A stretch of 64,000 bases of DNA, from the NCBI RefSeq assembly GCF_001310815.1, contig NZ_BAZK01000020.1, forward strand, positions 1 through 64,000, given 5' to 3'. This document shows, one piece after another, positions 1 through 7,963 of the stretch; position 1 is the stretch's first letter, and each line of letters opens with the position of its first letter. The stretch comes from Pseudovibrio denitrificans JCM 12308. Lineage in GTDB: Bacteria; Pseudomonadota; Alphaproteobacteria; Rhizobiales; Stappiaceae. The notes beneath the pieces are model-generated. The model was given only the letters and a program-made list of their open reading frames with translations. It was not told where the DNA came from and made no database searches. Both the position numbers and the translations under genes were made by a program.

Positions 1-103
1 CAGGGTTGTGGGCTCTGAGGGGAGGCATGGGATGTGAGGGCATTGTGGTTTGAGGTGGGGCTGACTTTGCGGTGGTACTGATGAGCAGAGCGGTTGCCTC
101 AGG

Positions 104-134
104 TGTCATCCCGGCCAAGGAGCCGGGATCTATA
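104..134. repeat. Palindromic repeat element, copy 1
   Basis: TCATCCCGG and CCGGGATCT arms flank a short AAGGAG-containing loop. The core matches three further copies within the next 620 bases (501-533, 568-601, 711-752). The copy overlaps the 3' end of the GIY-YIG gene and supplies its stop codon. Such CCCGGGATGAC elements are scattered in many alphaproteobacterial genomes (from memory). Confidence 0.6.
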
Positions 135-435
135 ACCACTTACGTATGCTCAAAGTGCAATGAGAGTGACAAGTCCTCCCAATGAGGTTCATCTCTTCGA
201 TGGCTTGAATTTTCCATTCCCGTCGCCAGCGTTTTACCTGCTTTTCTTTGCGGATAGCCTCGTGCGGTTCTTCGTAGAGCTCATAGTAAACAAGCTTGGA
301 AACGCCATACTTTGCCGTAAAGCCGGAGTTCATCTTGGTCTTATGCTGATGCACACGCTCAGGCAGGTTATTGGTTACGCCCGTGTAGAGTGTCCCATGC
401 TTTCGGCTCGCCAGAATGTACATGTAGTAAGGCAT
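130..435 (-). CDS. GIY-YIG nuclease domain protein
   Basis: This 101-residue protein has the size and layout of single-domain GIY-YIG proteins of the UPF0213 (YhbQ-like) type. The opening MPYYMYILAS followed by TLYTGVTNN carries the paired Y-I/L and Y-T-G elements of the fold. A conserved-type Arg (ERVHQH) and a Glu-rich helix (EAIRKEKQVKRW) follow. Related domains cut DNA in repair or mobile-intron enzymes, but the cellular role of these small stand-alone versions is mostly unknown. The last residues come from a palindromic repeat element that provides the stop codon, so the native C-terminus may have been altered. It stands alone next to repeats, in a region that looks accessory. Confidence 0.75.
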   Translation of the reverse strand: MPYYMYILASRKHGTLYTGVTNNLPERVHQHKTKMNSGFTAKYGVSKLVYYELYEEPHEAIRKEKQVKRWRREWKIQAIEEMNLIGRTCHSHCTLSIRKWL

Positions 436-500
436 GCACTGAGTATGCAGTTGGCATTCCTTTGTCGCTACTGCGCAAACTTACCCGTTAATGCAGGGGG

Positions 501-533
501 TATGGATCCCGGCTCGGGGGCCGGGATGACACC
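501..533. repeat. Palindromic repeat element, copy 2
   Basis: Arms GATCCCGGCTC and GGGCCGGGATGAC can fold into a hairpin. Same family as copies at 104-134, 568-601 and 711-752. Reading through these elements gives the spurious CHPGR/VIPAPEPGS-like peptides often mis-annotated as proteins. Confidence 0.65.
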
Positions 534-567
534 GAGGGCGACCGCTTTGCGTATTGGTGGAGAGGTG

Positions 568-601
568 GGATGGGTCCCGGGTCTTCGCCCGGGATGACAC
601 C
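568..601. repeat. Palindromic repeat element, copy 3
   Basis: GGTCCCGGGTC and GCCCGGGATGACACC form the arms around a TTC loop. The flanking sequence from about 551 (TTGGTGGAG...GTGGGATGGG) recurs at about 695, so this copy and copy 4 share an imperfect direct repeat of about 35 bases. Confidence 0.65.
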
Positions 602-710
602 GTGGGGGGGCCGTTTTGGGTTTTGGCGTGAGCGCTGTGGTTGGGGAGCTTTCGGGTGTTTGTGGTGAGGGCTTTATTGACTGGCGAGTATGGCGTTGGT
701 GGAGACGTGG

Positions 711-752
711 GATGGGTCCCGGGTCTTCGCTGCGCTTTGCCCGGGATGACGT
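711..752. repeat. Palindromic repeat element, copy 4
   Basis: Same arms as copy 3, with a longer loop (TTCGCTGCGCTTTG). Together with its upstream flank from about 695 it looks like a local duplication of the copy 3 region about 144 bases away. Confidence 0.65.
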
Positions 753-894
753 CGTGGGGGCGGCGCGTTCAAAACGCTGAGGGAAGTCTTTCACCCAACC
801 GTTGCAGAAATGCATGAGTGGGGGAGGTTTTGGGTTTGGGCGTTGACAGGTTGTGGAGTTGTGTTTCACACTCATATGTGAGGTCCAAAACCTC

Positions 895-1075
895 TAAAGT
901 CAGCGGTACCCGCTCCCGTAGTCTAGCGGTTTTTTTGTGCCTATTTTATAGTGCGCGAACCCTTTGCTATGAGCGGGAGGGCGGTGAATACAACACCTCC
1001 TTCGGGAGGGAATAAGCCCGCCTGTCTGACTCAGGTTTTTGGCCTCCCGCTCGCCAAGGGGTCTCCAAAAAGCTC
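895..1075 (+). ncRNA. Structured leader-like region before a small gene
   Basis: A 10-bp inverted repeat (GAGCGGGAGG at 971-980, CCTCCCGCTC at 1043-1052) encloses a CCTCC-TTCG-GGAGG hairpin with a classic UUCG tetraloop (996-1009). It also encloses a GGCGG/CCGCC pairing and a CCTG/CAGG stem followed by five T. A GGTACCCG...CGGTTTTTTTGTGCC segment (905-940) precedes it. From memory, similar leaders occur in phage satellites and in small-protein islands of proteobacteria, where the upstream reading frame is mis-called an Ash-family protein. RNA function is inferred from structure only. Confidence 0.45.
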
Positions 1076-1121
1076 TTAGGTGCTGCGGTTCTTCAACACC
1101 CTAGTCAGTAAGGGGATTGGA

Positions 1122-1394
1122 ATGGACGATACCGCATGCGCGCATAGCGCCACAAACACTATCGACAATGAACTAGATGAAGTACTCATTGCTGTCTCTG
1201 ACCTTGAGAATCTGGCTTATTTTCAGCAGCTTGTGCTGAGTGAGCGGATGAACCAGAGCAGCGAGCGGGATGCTTTGTTCACTTTGCATTATGCCTTGCG
1301 AGACCGCCTGGAAGCGCTGAGAAAGACCTGTGGGGTTTTACAGCGGGTCGTCGACCCACAACCAATCAGTACAACATTGACGCTTCTTGATTAA
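1122..1394 (+). CDS. Small acidic hypothetical protein
   Basis: The start is taken at the internal ATG (MDDTACAHSATNTIDNELDE), giving 90 residues; an upstream start at 1080 would overlap the structured leader. The body is mostly helical and acidic (LDEVLIAVSDLENLAYFQQLVLSERM), with a charged middle and a TLTLLD end. I do not recognise the family. Its position right after a structured leader resembles small regulatory proteins of phage satellites and genomic islands; that is an analogy, not a homology claim. No signal peptide or membrane segment is seen. Confidence 0.5.
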   Translation: MDDTACAHSATNTIDNELDEVLIAVSDLENLAYFQQLVLSERMNQSSERDALFTLHYALRDRLEALRKTCGVLQRVVDPQPISTTLTLLD

Positions 1395-1643
1395 CGGGTT
1401 GGGCGCGGGGCACTGAGCCCCCTGCCCTGTTCGGCTGCGTTGGTGCGCCTTGCTCTGGGTTATCTCCCCTGAGGCGTGCCGTTTCACTGTGCCGGTGCTT
1501 TCGCGGTGCGCTTGCTGCGCCGTGGGCGGTGCCTCGCAATCCTTGTTCAGCCGCCCCGTGCATGTGGTCTGCCAGCGACCGGCGGTCTGCCTGCGCGTGC
1601 ACCCTGCTGGTCTGCGGTGAGTAACGCACTCCGCAGGCCAGTG

Positions 1644-1814
1644 TTATGCGCTGAAGAGGCAAAAGAGAACGAAGAGGCCGGCCATGATGGAGGCCAGTGC
1701 GATGTAGTAGGGCCGTGCGCAGGCGCTGGCGTAGTTGGTGTAGTAATCCTCCAACTGCTGGCGCGTTGGGTTTTTGGGGTGCTTGTCTGGTTCGGGGAGT
1801 GGAAAAATCAACAT
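1644..1814 (-). CDS. Small single-pass membrane protein
   Basis: A 56-residue frame starts with ATG (MLIFPLPEPDKHPKNPTR). It has a soluble N-terminal half with a QQLEDYYTNYAS segment and ends in one hydrophobic stretch (YYIALASIMAGLFVLFCLF) right before the stop. The shape is that of a tail-anchored or N-in membrane peptide. The proline/lysine-rich N-terminus and clean hydrophobic end argue that this is the coding frame, not the longer arginine-rich frame on the same strand. The ribosome site is weak (AAGAAG). It is divergent from the LysR gene at 2001. Function unknown. Confidence 0.5.
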   Translation of the reverse strand: MLIFPLPEPDKHPKNPTRQQLEDYYTNYASACARPYYIALASIMAGLFVLFCLFSA

Positions 1815-1892
1815 TCTGGCTTCTTTTCATTTAGGAGAACTGCGTGGAGCAACCGCCTCTTCGAGGCCTGGCGTCGCTCCATTCTTTCTTTC

Positions 1893-1939
1893 TGCGTACT
1901 CTTGTCCAAGAACCGGCTTCCACTTCTCGGGAGTACGCA
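1893..1939. promoter_or_regulatory. Inverted repeat in divergent promoter region
   Basis: TGCGTACTC (1893-1901) and GAGTACGCA (1931-1939) are perfect 9-bp arms 29 bases apart. They lie between the small membrane protein gene and the LysR gene. They could be an operator pair or an RNA stem in the LysR leader. Confidence 0.35.
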
Positions 1940-2000
1940 CTATCTTTCCTCGTGTTCTTCCCGCCGGATAGCGGCCAAATTTCAAAAGCAGTTTTCAAAA

Positions 2001-2854
2001 ATGAAGGTTCGATTGCTGGATAATCTCAATGCATTCCTCGTGCTTGCGGCTTGTGGCACGCTGAGTGAAGCGGCGCAAAGGCTGTCGTGCAGTCCGGCCA
2101 CGCTCAGCCGCCGTATGCAGCAGTTGGAAGAGGATGTGGGGCTGAAGCTGTTTGACCGAGTACAGGCCGGGTATGTGCTGACCGAGGACGGGCACGATGT
2201 TCTGGAGCAGCTGGAGCCGTTTCAGTGTGCCTATGCCGGGTTTGAGCAGTGGTTGAGCGCGAAATCCCGCAGGCCGCAGGTTCGGGTTTCTGCCGGCAGC
2301 TGGACGATGAAGTTTCTCAGCATGCATATTGGTGCGCTGTGCAAGCCGGAGGATGGGTTCGAGGTGGTGTTCATTACCAGCGAGGACCGGCTGAACATCA
2401 AAAAACGCGAGATTGATATTGGGCTGCGCAGTTCTCCTCCAGCGGAGATTGGGCTGGCGAGCAAGCGTCTGCCGCCCGTGGAGTTCGCGCCTTATGTGGC
2501 GGTTGGGGCGGTTGGGGCTGATGAGGCGGTGATGGAGCGCTGGCTCGGCATCGCGCCGGAGTTCGCGACCACAAATTCCTCCCGCTGGCTGCTGGAGCAC
2601 CATGCAGTGAGATGGTGATGCAGGTGAGCTCTCAACACACCCTGCTGGACATGCTGTGCGCAGGCGCGGGCGTTTCCATTCTGCCGTGCTTCCTAGGAGA
2701 TACCGCGCCTCAGCTGCGGCGATGCGGGCCGGTGATTGAGGAGCTGACCAAGTTCCAATGGGTGACCATGCATGATGACCGGAGACATCTGCCCGAGGTG
2801 CGGATGATGACGGACCGGATCGTACAGGTGATCGAGCAGCATCGTGGGCAGTGA
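2001..2854 (+). CDS. LysR-family transcriptional regulator (frameshifted)
   Basis: The protein begins MKVRLLDNLNAFLVLAACGT and has a LysR winged-helix N-terminus: SEAAQRLSCSPATLSRRMQQLEE is the recognition region, followed by LGLKLFDR-type wing residues. A substrate-binding-like domain follows. Reading continues cleanly from one frame into another near position 2610 (next segment MVMQVSSQHTLLDMLCAGAG), so one base appears to be missing; the joined product is about 284 residues, normal for the family. The C-terminal motif GAGVSILPCFLGD is typical of the effector domain. No neighbouring pathway genes indicate the effector. The divergent small membrane protein gene could be a target. Confidence 0.75.
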
Positions 2855-2927
2855 TGGAGGAGAGTACAATGTCAGCCTGCAGCCTGTTATGTCAGCCCGC
2901 AGGTTGTCTTTGCAGTTGGCCGATTGC

Positions 2928-3296
2928 TTAGAGGATAGCCTGAGAGATATGACGGGAGATCGCAATCATGTCGACTTCTCCCTTAAATTCAAACTTCACC
3001 ATACCAACTGCAGAGAAATACAGCTCAAGCTCTGCGTCCAAGTCCAGCGTCCCAGCTGTTTCAATGGAGTAGGCCACAATGCTCTTGTAAGGAAGCGACG
3101 TGAAGTCCTTTTTGCTTCCCGTAATCCCCTGGACATTTACTGAAATCACACGTCTATTGGTAAAGACAACGCCGTCTCTCATTGACTTAAATGACGCGAT
3201 TATCTGCTCCCCATCAACAAGCAGGTCAACCACTCTCTCTGCATAATCATCAGCCTGCTTTAGTTTGAAAAAGCCTTTATTTTTGAAATCAATCAT
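2928..3296 (-). CDS. PH domain protein (bPH-type, YvbH-like)
   Basis: This 122-residue soluble protein resembles the bacterial PH-domain family (PF08000 type). Elements seen are VVDLLVDGEQIIASFKSMRDGVVFTN, then NRRVISVNVQGITGSKKDFTSLPY, then IVAYSIETAGTLDLDAELELYF, and a final helix (MIAISRHISQAI). The 'DGVVFTNRRVI' and 'DFTSLPYKSI' blocks are characteristic. The molecular role of the family is not established. It is a single gene with no operon partner and sits in the accessory left end of the window. Confidence 0.75.
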   Translation of the reverse strand: MIDFKNKGFFKLKQADDYAERVVDLLVDGEQIIASFKSMRDGVVFTNRRVISVNVQGITGSKKDFTSLPYKSIVAYSIETAGTLDLDAELELYFSAVGMVKFEFKGEVDMIAISRHISQAIL

Positions 3297-3393
3297 CTTC
3301 TGTTCCAGTTTGAAAGTGCACTCAGGAGTCCCTCAATCATTGATTGAGCACAATGCGACCCTTAATCGCAACCTCTAGTTGATTAACTGGAAA

Positions 3394-3710
3394 ATGACAA
3401 ATATTTTCAGAGCATTGCCAGATGCTGATAAGTATTCTTGCTTACTGAAGCCAAAACACTCTTATTTTTTGAAAAGAAAATAAAAACTGCGCTGGAGAAA
3501 AAGTGATCGACGAGTTCACCAAGACCATCATGAGAAAAACGCGCTATCAACAGTACGTTTCGAGATAACCTATTGAAGGATGAGAAGCTGAATGCAGTGA
3601 AAGACAAGTTCGGCTTTTCTAGCAAGGATTACAAGCTTGCTTTCAGCAAGATCAGGAAAGCTGTTTCAGTAGAACTGATCCTAAGCAGCGAAAGCCGTTT
3701 CTCACGTTAG
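3394..3710 (+). pseudogene. Decayed coding remnant, unknown family
   Basis: An ATG frame (MTNIFRALPDADKYSCLLKP) stops after about 33 codons. Coding-like sequence then resumes in other frames (VIDEFTKTIMRKTRYQQ, then LLKDEKLNAVKDKFGFSSKD to a stop at 3710). The lysine-rich, helix-forming character is similar in all parts. At least two frame changes would be needed to read it through. I do not recognise the family. It may be a real remnant or a gene damaged by base-call errors. Confidence 0.3.
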
Positions 3711-3816
3711 GGAAGACGGTATGCGTTCCGTGAAACAGTATTAGCGTATGCCAGAAAAATAAGCATAAACCGTATCTCTGCGAGGCGTTGATTAATTTTG
3801 CTTTTCGGGGAAGTAA

Positions 3817-3906
3817 TGGCGGAGAGACAGGGATTCGAACCCTGGAGACGGTTACCCGCCTACACGCGTTCCAGGCGTGCGCCTTCGACCACTCGGCCAC
3901 CTCTCC
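3817..3906 (-). tRNA. tRNA-Ser (GGA anticodon)
   Basis: A 90-nt class II tRNA reads GGAGAGG at the 5' end and TCTCTCC-G-CCA at the 3' end, with CCA encoded. The anticodon stem CACGC/GCGTG encloses the loop CTGGAAC, giving anticodon GGA (serine codons UCC/UCU). A long variable arm and a T-loop GGTTCGAATCC are present. Its 3' end faces the accessory region at the left end of the window. Confidence 0.95.
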
Positions 3907-3910
3907 GCAA

Positions 3911-4314
3911 TCTGCTCACCGGGTGTGCCCGGCGGCGTGAGAGGGGGTATATGCAAAACTCTTGGGGGGCGCAAGAGGTCTTTTCGATTTTTTTGTGATG
4001 TTTCCCCACTCTGTGGAACCAGAATGAAAACAAAGGCATTTTTCTGAGGCCATGCGGGCATCCACTCACAATCTATTACGCAGTTTTGACTGGATTTTAA
4101 GAGCGGCCCCTATCCCTGTTCTGATAGGTTGCACCTTAGATTGCATGCGGTACTGTGGATACACGCAGGCTCCAATGGGATTTGGAGTGCGCGGTGTTCA
4201 TTTGCAGTTGCGTATCATGCTCTAGTTTTTTGCCAGAGTGGCTCTTTGAGACCTGGTCCTAATTGGATCTGGGGGAGCGTGCTCTGAACGCTGACAGGAA
4301 AAGGAAGCAAACAC
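3911..4314. other. Intergenic region without a clear gene
   Basis: This stretch of about 400 bases lies between the tRNA-Ser (transcribed leftwards) and the membrane protein gene. It should hold the tRNA promoter and the promoter of the rightward genes. A GGGCGC...CTTTT-rich segment near 3965-3990 is low complexity. No convincing reading frame or strong hairpin was found. Confidence 0.5.
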
Positions 4315-4632
4315 GTGGTTGGATTTTTACTGCGTTTTATTGGTGTATGGTTTGTGGCCATTGCGCTGGTCTCATTTGTCGTGGATGCCACCAAGAGCAT
4401 CGCGACCTCCAACTGGACCTCTACACCGCTGGGGCTGATCTGGTTTGATCTGTCACCTGAAACGCTCAATGCATCACAGGCGGCCATCCAACGGTACGTG
4501 AGCCCTATCCTCTGGGATCCGATCATTCAAAGCATTTTGTTGATGCCGCCGTGGGTTATATTCGGACCAATCGGCCTAATTATGCTATGGTATGGCGACA
4601 AGCGGCGTCGCATCAGCACAACCCTGCTGTGA
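4315..4632 (+). CDS. Conserved two-TM membrane protein
   Basis: The 105-residue protein starts at GTG 4315 after an AAGGAAG ribosome site. It has an N-terminal membrane helix (FLLRFIGVWFVAIALVSFVV), a middle segment with DATKSIATSNWTSTPLGLIW, a WDPIIQSILLMPPW motif and a second membrane helix, ending with a basic tail (DKRRRIS). Small proteins with this DxTRSIA...TPLG and LWDP pattern are common in Rhizobiales from memory, but their function is unknown. The downstream msrA begins about 26 bases later on the same strand, so the two are probably co-transcribed. Confidence 0.7.
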   Translation: MVGFLLRFIGVWFVAIALVSFVVDATKSIATSNWTSTPLGLIWFDLSPETLNASQAAIQRYVSPILWDPIIQSILLMPPWVIFGPIGLIMLWYGDKRRRISTTLL

Positions 4633-4658
4633 TGCAGAGTCTTTACAGGTAAGTGAAT

Positions 4659-5333
4659 ATGTCGTTTCTCAGAATGCTCTCAAACAAGTTTAAAATGCCA
4701 GATGCAAGCAATGTGCTGCCTGGCCGGGACACTCCTATCATGACGCCAGGCAAACACTTCGTGAATGGCCATGACCTGGACGGGCCTTATCCTGACGGGA
4801 TGAAAGAAATTTATGTGGGCATGGGCTGTTACTGGGGTGCGGAACGCGCCTTCTGGGAACTGCCGGGTGTGTATGTAACAGCCGTTGGCTTTGCAGGTGG
4901 CACTACCAAGAATCCGACCTACCATGAAACGTGCACTGGTCAGACCGGTCACACTGAAATTGTAAAAGTGGTCTACAATCCAGAAGAGATTTCACTGGAA
5001 CAACTTCTGAAGGTGTTTTGGGAACGTCACGACCCAACGCAAGGAATGCGGCAGGGCAATGATGTTGGAACACAGTATAGATCTGCGCTTTATTTGACGA
5101 GCGATGCAGATATTGAGACGGCTAAAGAAACAGCAAAGACCTATCAGCGGGCCCTCAAGGAAATCGGCAAAGACACGCCGATAACCACGGAAATCGGTAG
5201 GCTCGACGTGTTCTATTATGCTGAGGAATATCACCAACAGTATTTGGCAAAGAATCCAGATGGATACTGTGGCCTTGGGGGCACAGGTGCGACCTGCCCA
5301 TTGCCGTTTTCGTCGCAATCCCCTCAGCAATAG
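4659..5333 (+). CDS. msrA: Peptide-methionine (S)-S-oxide reductase MsrA
   Basis: MsrA reduces the S epimer of methionine sulfoxide in proteins and free methionine, using thioredoxin. The catalytic motif [11 protein letters not shown] (usual form GCFWG) contains the nucleophilic Cys. Family hallmarks follow: [23 protein letters not shown] and the [20 protein letters not shown] end with a possible resolving Cys. The length of about 224 residues fits the MsrA type with an N-terminal extension ([13 protein letters not shown]). ATG 4659 is preferred over GTG 4653 because of spacing to AGGTAAG. It follows a small membrane protein gene. Confidence 0.95.
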   Translation: MSFLRMLSNKFKMPDASNVLPGRDTPIMTPGKHFVNGHDLDGPYPDGMKEIYVGMGCYWGAERAFWELPGVYVTAVGFAGGTTKNPTYHETCTGQTGHTEIVKVVYNPEEISLEQLLKVFWERHDPTQGMRQGNDVGTQYRSALYLTSDADIETAKETAKTYQRALKEIGKDTPITTEIGRLDVFYYAEEYHQQYLAKNPDGYCGLGGTGATCPLPFSSQSPQQ

Positions 5334-5359
5334 GTGATCAAAAATAATTTATGGATAAT

Positions 5360-5418
5360 TGCAACCTGCTAATAATCAGGGACCGAATTGGCGGTTTTTA
5401 TTGATTTTGCAGGTTGCA
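5360..5418. promoter_or_regulatory. 10-bp inverted repeat upstream of marR
   Basis: TGCAACCTGC (5360-5369) and GCAGGTTGCA (5409-5418) are perfect arms 39 bases apart in the msrA-marR gap. This may be a looped operator pair or a weak msrA transcript end. There is no T-run right after it. Confidence 0.35.
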
Positions 5419-5541
5419 CCAATGCGAAATACTTATTATTTTCAATTTTATTAAACTTGCATTTGTTAAATTGCAGTTTTAGGATTAACTCTAATGACGC
5501 TAAGTCAGAATCGTCAGGACAGTATTTTAGAGATTTAATTT

Positions 5542-6021
5542 ATGATGAGAACAAATCATATTGCAGACCAACTTTCCGCAGTAAGTACAGCACTGGAAGA
5601 TGCGAGTGTTGATGCTTACGGAGATCTTTCAACAAGCGCTGTTGCGGCTCTTCTTATTATGAGACGCTCCCCAGCCATCTCCATCGGTACGGTCGCTAAA
5701 GAAGTTCGTTTGAGCCATTCCGCTACCGTTCGCCTGATCGACCGCCTTGAAAAGGATTGGTTGGTCCGACGTCTGCGCCGCAGAGGTCGTGAAGTGATGG
5801 TAGAACTGACCGTTCGCGGTAAACGTAAAGCCGTAGAAGTGGCTGAAGCCCGTCGCAAAGCAGCTCACGCGCTGCTCGGTGACATTGATGAGAGCCAATT
5901 GGACAACCTCTCTTCCGTTCTCAAGTTCATCCTAAACGACGTGGAAAGCTCTGCTTGCACTCGCTTCTGCTATGATGACCCGATGGAAGATGAAAAGGTT
6001 GAAGAGAACGAACCAGCCTAA
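5542..6021 (+). CDS. MarR-family transcriptional regulator
   Basis: This 159-residue winged-helix regulator shows the MarR core: ISIGTVAKEVRLSHSATVRLIDRLEKDWLVRRL is the helix-turn-helix and recognition helix, followed by the wing RRRGREVMVELT. An N-terminal dimerisation helix and a C-terminal helix (ESQLDNLSSVLKFILNDVE) flank it. The acidic tail (EDEKVEENEPA) is unusual. No oxidant-sensing Cys can be assigned with certainty, although two Cys lie near the C-terminus (SACTRFC). Its ligand is unknown. It stands alone and ends in a strong terminator. Confidence 0.85.
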   Translation: MMRTNHIADQLSAVSTALEDASVDAYGDLSTSAVAALLIMRRSPAISIGTVAKEVRLSHSATVRLIDRLEKDWLVRRLRRRGREVMVELTVRGKRKAVEVAEARRKAAHALLGDIDESQLDNLSSVLKFILNDVESSACTRFCYDDPMEDEKVEENEPA

Positions 6022-6075
6022 GACAACTATTTCACGTACTTAGCGATTTATATTTTTCATTTTATTTTCAACGCG

Positions 6076-6115
6076 ACAACACCGAAGCGTATGCTTTGGT
6101 GTTGTTTGCTTTTTT
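6076..6115 (+). terminator. Rho-independent terminator after marR
   Basis: ACAACACCGAAGC pairs with GCTTTGGTGTTGT around a GTAT loop, followed by TTGCTTTTTT. Confidence 0.85.
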
Positions 6116-6119
6116 GCCC

Positions 6120-6440
6120 CTCACCGACGCTCCATTAAGCTTCTCTTAAGCATAAATCTAATACAAATTACAACTAAGATTTGAATGGAATGATTTACGC
6201 AATTCATTCTGGAGAGCGTTTTCGTTTTTGAGGTGATTACTGGGCGATTTCGCTCTTTCCTGCGTGTTTCTCTTTTCATTCAGTCAAGCAGTCTCCAAGC
6301 CGATTACTCTTGGCCTGCTGCTTGCGGTTGTGCGTGTTCATTTGTGATTCCAGAGACTTACAAAGTCAGAGCGCGTGATAATAATTGGGTAGATGTATTT
6401 GGGTGCGCTTTGCACCAATACTATTAAGGGAAGACCTGAA
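6120..6440. other. Intergenic region before chemoreceptor gene
   Basis: About 320 bases hold the presumed promoter of the chemoreceptor gene. AT-rich sequence at 6135-6200 is the likeliest promoter area. The reading frames in it have no ribosome site and look non-coding. Confidence 0.4.
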
Positions 6441-7912
6441 ATGAGTGCTGCAGTCGGATTTGAAGAAGAGGTAGGCCAATCTGACATGGGTTCAACCAGT
6501 TGGCCAATTGCTCTGGGCTGGGTTCTTGCTCTCCTGAGCTTTGGGATGAGCTGGGCTGGTGACACTGGCACCATGAGCATTCTTTCAGGAGTTGCTTTCC
6601 TGCTTGCTGCTGTGCCAACCGCGCTGTGGCTGAAAGATAAGACCTCCGGCACTTCAGAACTTGCTTCGGGCGTTTGCCTTGCTGTTCTGGCTGGCCTTGC
6701 GAGTTCGGCTGCTGCGGTTGGCGGGTATGCAGAAGGCTGGCAAGTGGACTTCAATATCCTGTTCTTCGCACCGCTCGTCGTTCTGGGCTCCTCCCGCAGT
6801 GGTGGCGCACTTGGCAGTTTCCTCGCAGTTTCTGCGATTTATCTGCTCGGCAGTCTGTTTGTGATGCCAGAGTTTCTGGTGAGTGAGCAGAGCACTTTTT
6901 CCGGCAACATGATCATTCTGGTTCTGCTTGCTGGCGTGACAATGGCATTTCTTGGCACGCAGGGTGAAGCACCTGCTGAAAGCACAGCCGTGAGTGAAGC
7001 TGCTGCGACCGTCAGCACATCAGCTGCCGAAATCGCAGAAAATGAGCAGAAGATTGCTGAGCAGTCCGAGCGTATCGCTTTCTTTGAGAAGCATGTTTCC
7101 GATCTGCGCGATGCGGTTGACGGGCAGCTGAAGAGCCTTTCTCAGAACACACACAGCATTGTTTCCGCTTCCAAAGGCCTGGAGAACGCAACGCATAAAT
7201 GCTCCAGCCATACAACTGAGGTGGTGACTTCCTCAGATGCGGCTTCCGGCAATGTACAGACAGTTTCTGCTGCGTCTGAAGAGCTGTCTTCCTCCATTTC
7301 CGAGATCGCGCGCCAGATTGCGCAGGCCAATGAGATGGTGGAAGCTGCAACACGTGGTGCACAGGAAACCAATGACACCATTGGCAGCCTTGCAGAAGCT
7401 GCAAGCCGCATTGGTGAAGTTGTGACACTCATTCAGGCAATTGCAGAGCAGACCAACCTGCTGGCACTGAACGCAACCATTGAAGCGGCACGTGCCGGTG
7501 AAGCCGGTAAAGGCTTTGCGGTTGTGGCGGCTGAAGTTAAAGAGCTGGCAAACCAGACCTCCAAAGCGACAGAGGAGATTGCCTCGCAGGTTTCCGCTAT
7601 TCAGGGCAGAACCCGTGAAGCGGTGGAAGCGATTGGTTCCATCTCCCACACCATGGATGAGGTTAACTCTCACACTGGTGCGATTGCAGAAGCGATCACT
7701 CAGCAGGGTGATGCGACCAACGAGATTTCAGCCAATATTCTGGCAGCCTCTGATGGCACCATGCTGTTTCTCAAGGCATTGCGAGCCTCAGCGAAGCCAT
7801 GAATGAAGCAACCGGTTCTGTTTTCGAAGTGACAGAGAAAGCAAGCAAGGTAGATGGTGATCTTAATGAAGTTCACGATACGCTGGAGCGCTTCTTCCAC
7901 GACGTTGCTTAA
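6441..7912 (+). CDS. Methyl-accepting chemotaxis protein, multi-TM (frameshifted)
   Basis: The start at ATG 6441 has an AAGGGAAG ribosome site. The N-terminal 180 residues form about five closely spaced membrane helices with hardly any periplasmic loop. A coiled-coil region and the signalling domain follow, with the conserved hairpin tip [37 protein letters not shown]. The frame ends early at 7802, but the neighbouring frame continues smoothly ([22 protein letters not shown]) to 7912. One G appears lost near 7775 (AAGGGC read as AAGGC), and the joined protein is about 490 residues. It probably relays a membrane or intracellular cue to CheA/CheW; the input is unknown. Confidence 0.85.
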
Positions 7913-7937
7913 TCAGCACCTTACATTTTAAGTTTAA

Positions 7938-7963
7938 CGGGTCACCAATGGTGGCCCGTTTTG
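7938..7963 (+). terminator. Terminator after chemoreceptor gene
   Basis: CGGGTCACC and GGTGGCCCG arms with an AAT loop, then TTTT. Confidence 0.75.

Noticed and set aside
468-875. 135-codon frame on the minus strand rich in Pro, Arg and CHPGR/VIPAPEPGS peptides
   Set aside because: It is a read-through of the palindromic repeat elements, with no ribosome site and highly biased composition.
818-1015. 65-codon frame over the structured leader that could be called an Ash-like protein
   Set aside because: It overlaps the stem structures; the RNA features explain the sequence better than this Cys/Arg-rich peptide.
1366-1830. 154-codon Arg/His-rich minus frame
   Set aside because: An overlapping frame at 1644-1814 has a proper membrane helix and sensible composition; the long frame looks like a GC-driven shadow.
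3798-4069. Several short frames on both strands over the tRNA
   Set aside because: They lie on the tRNA-Ser gene and its flanks and have no protein features.
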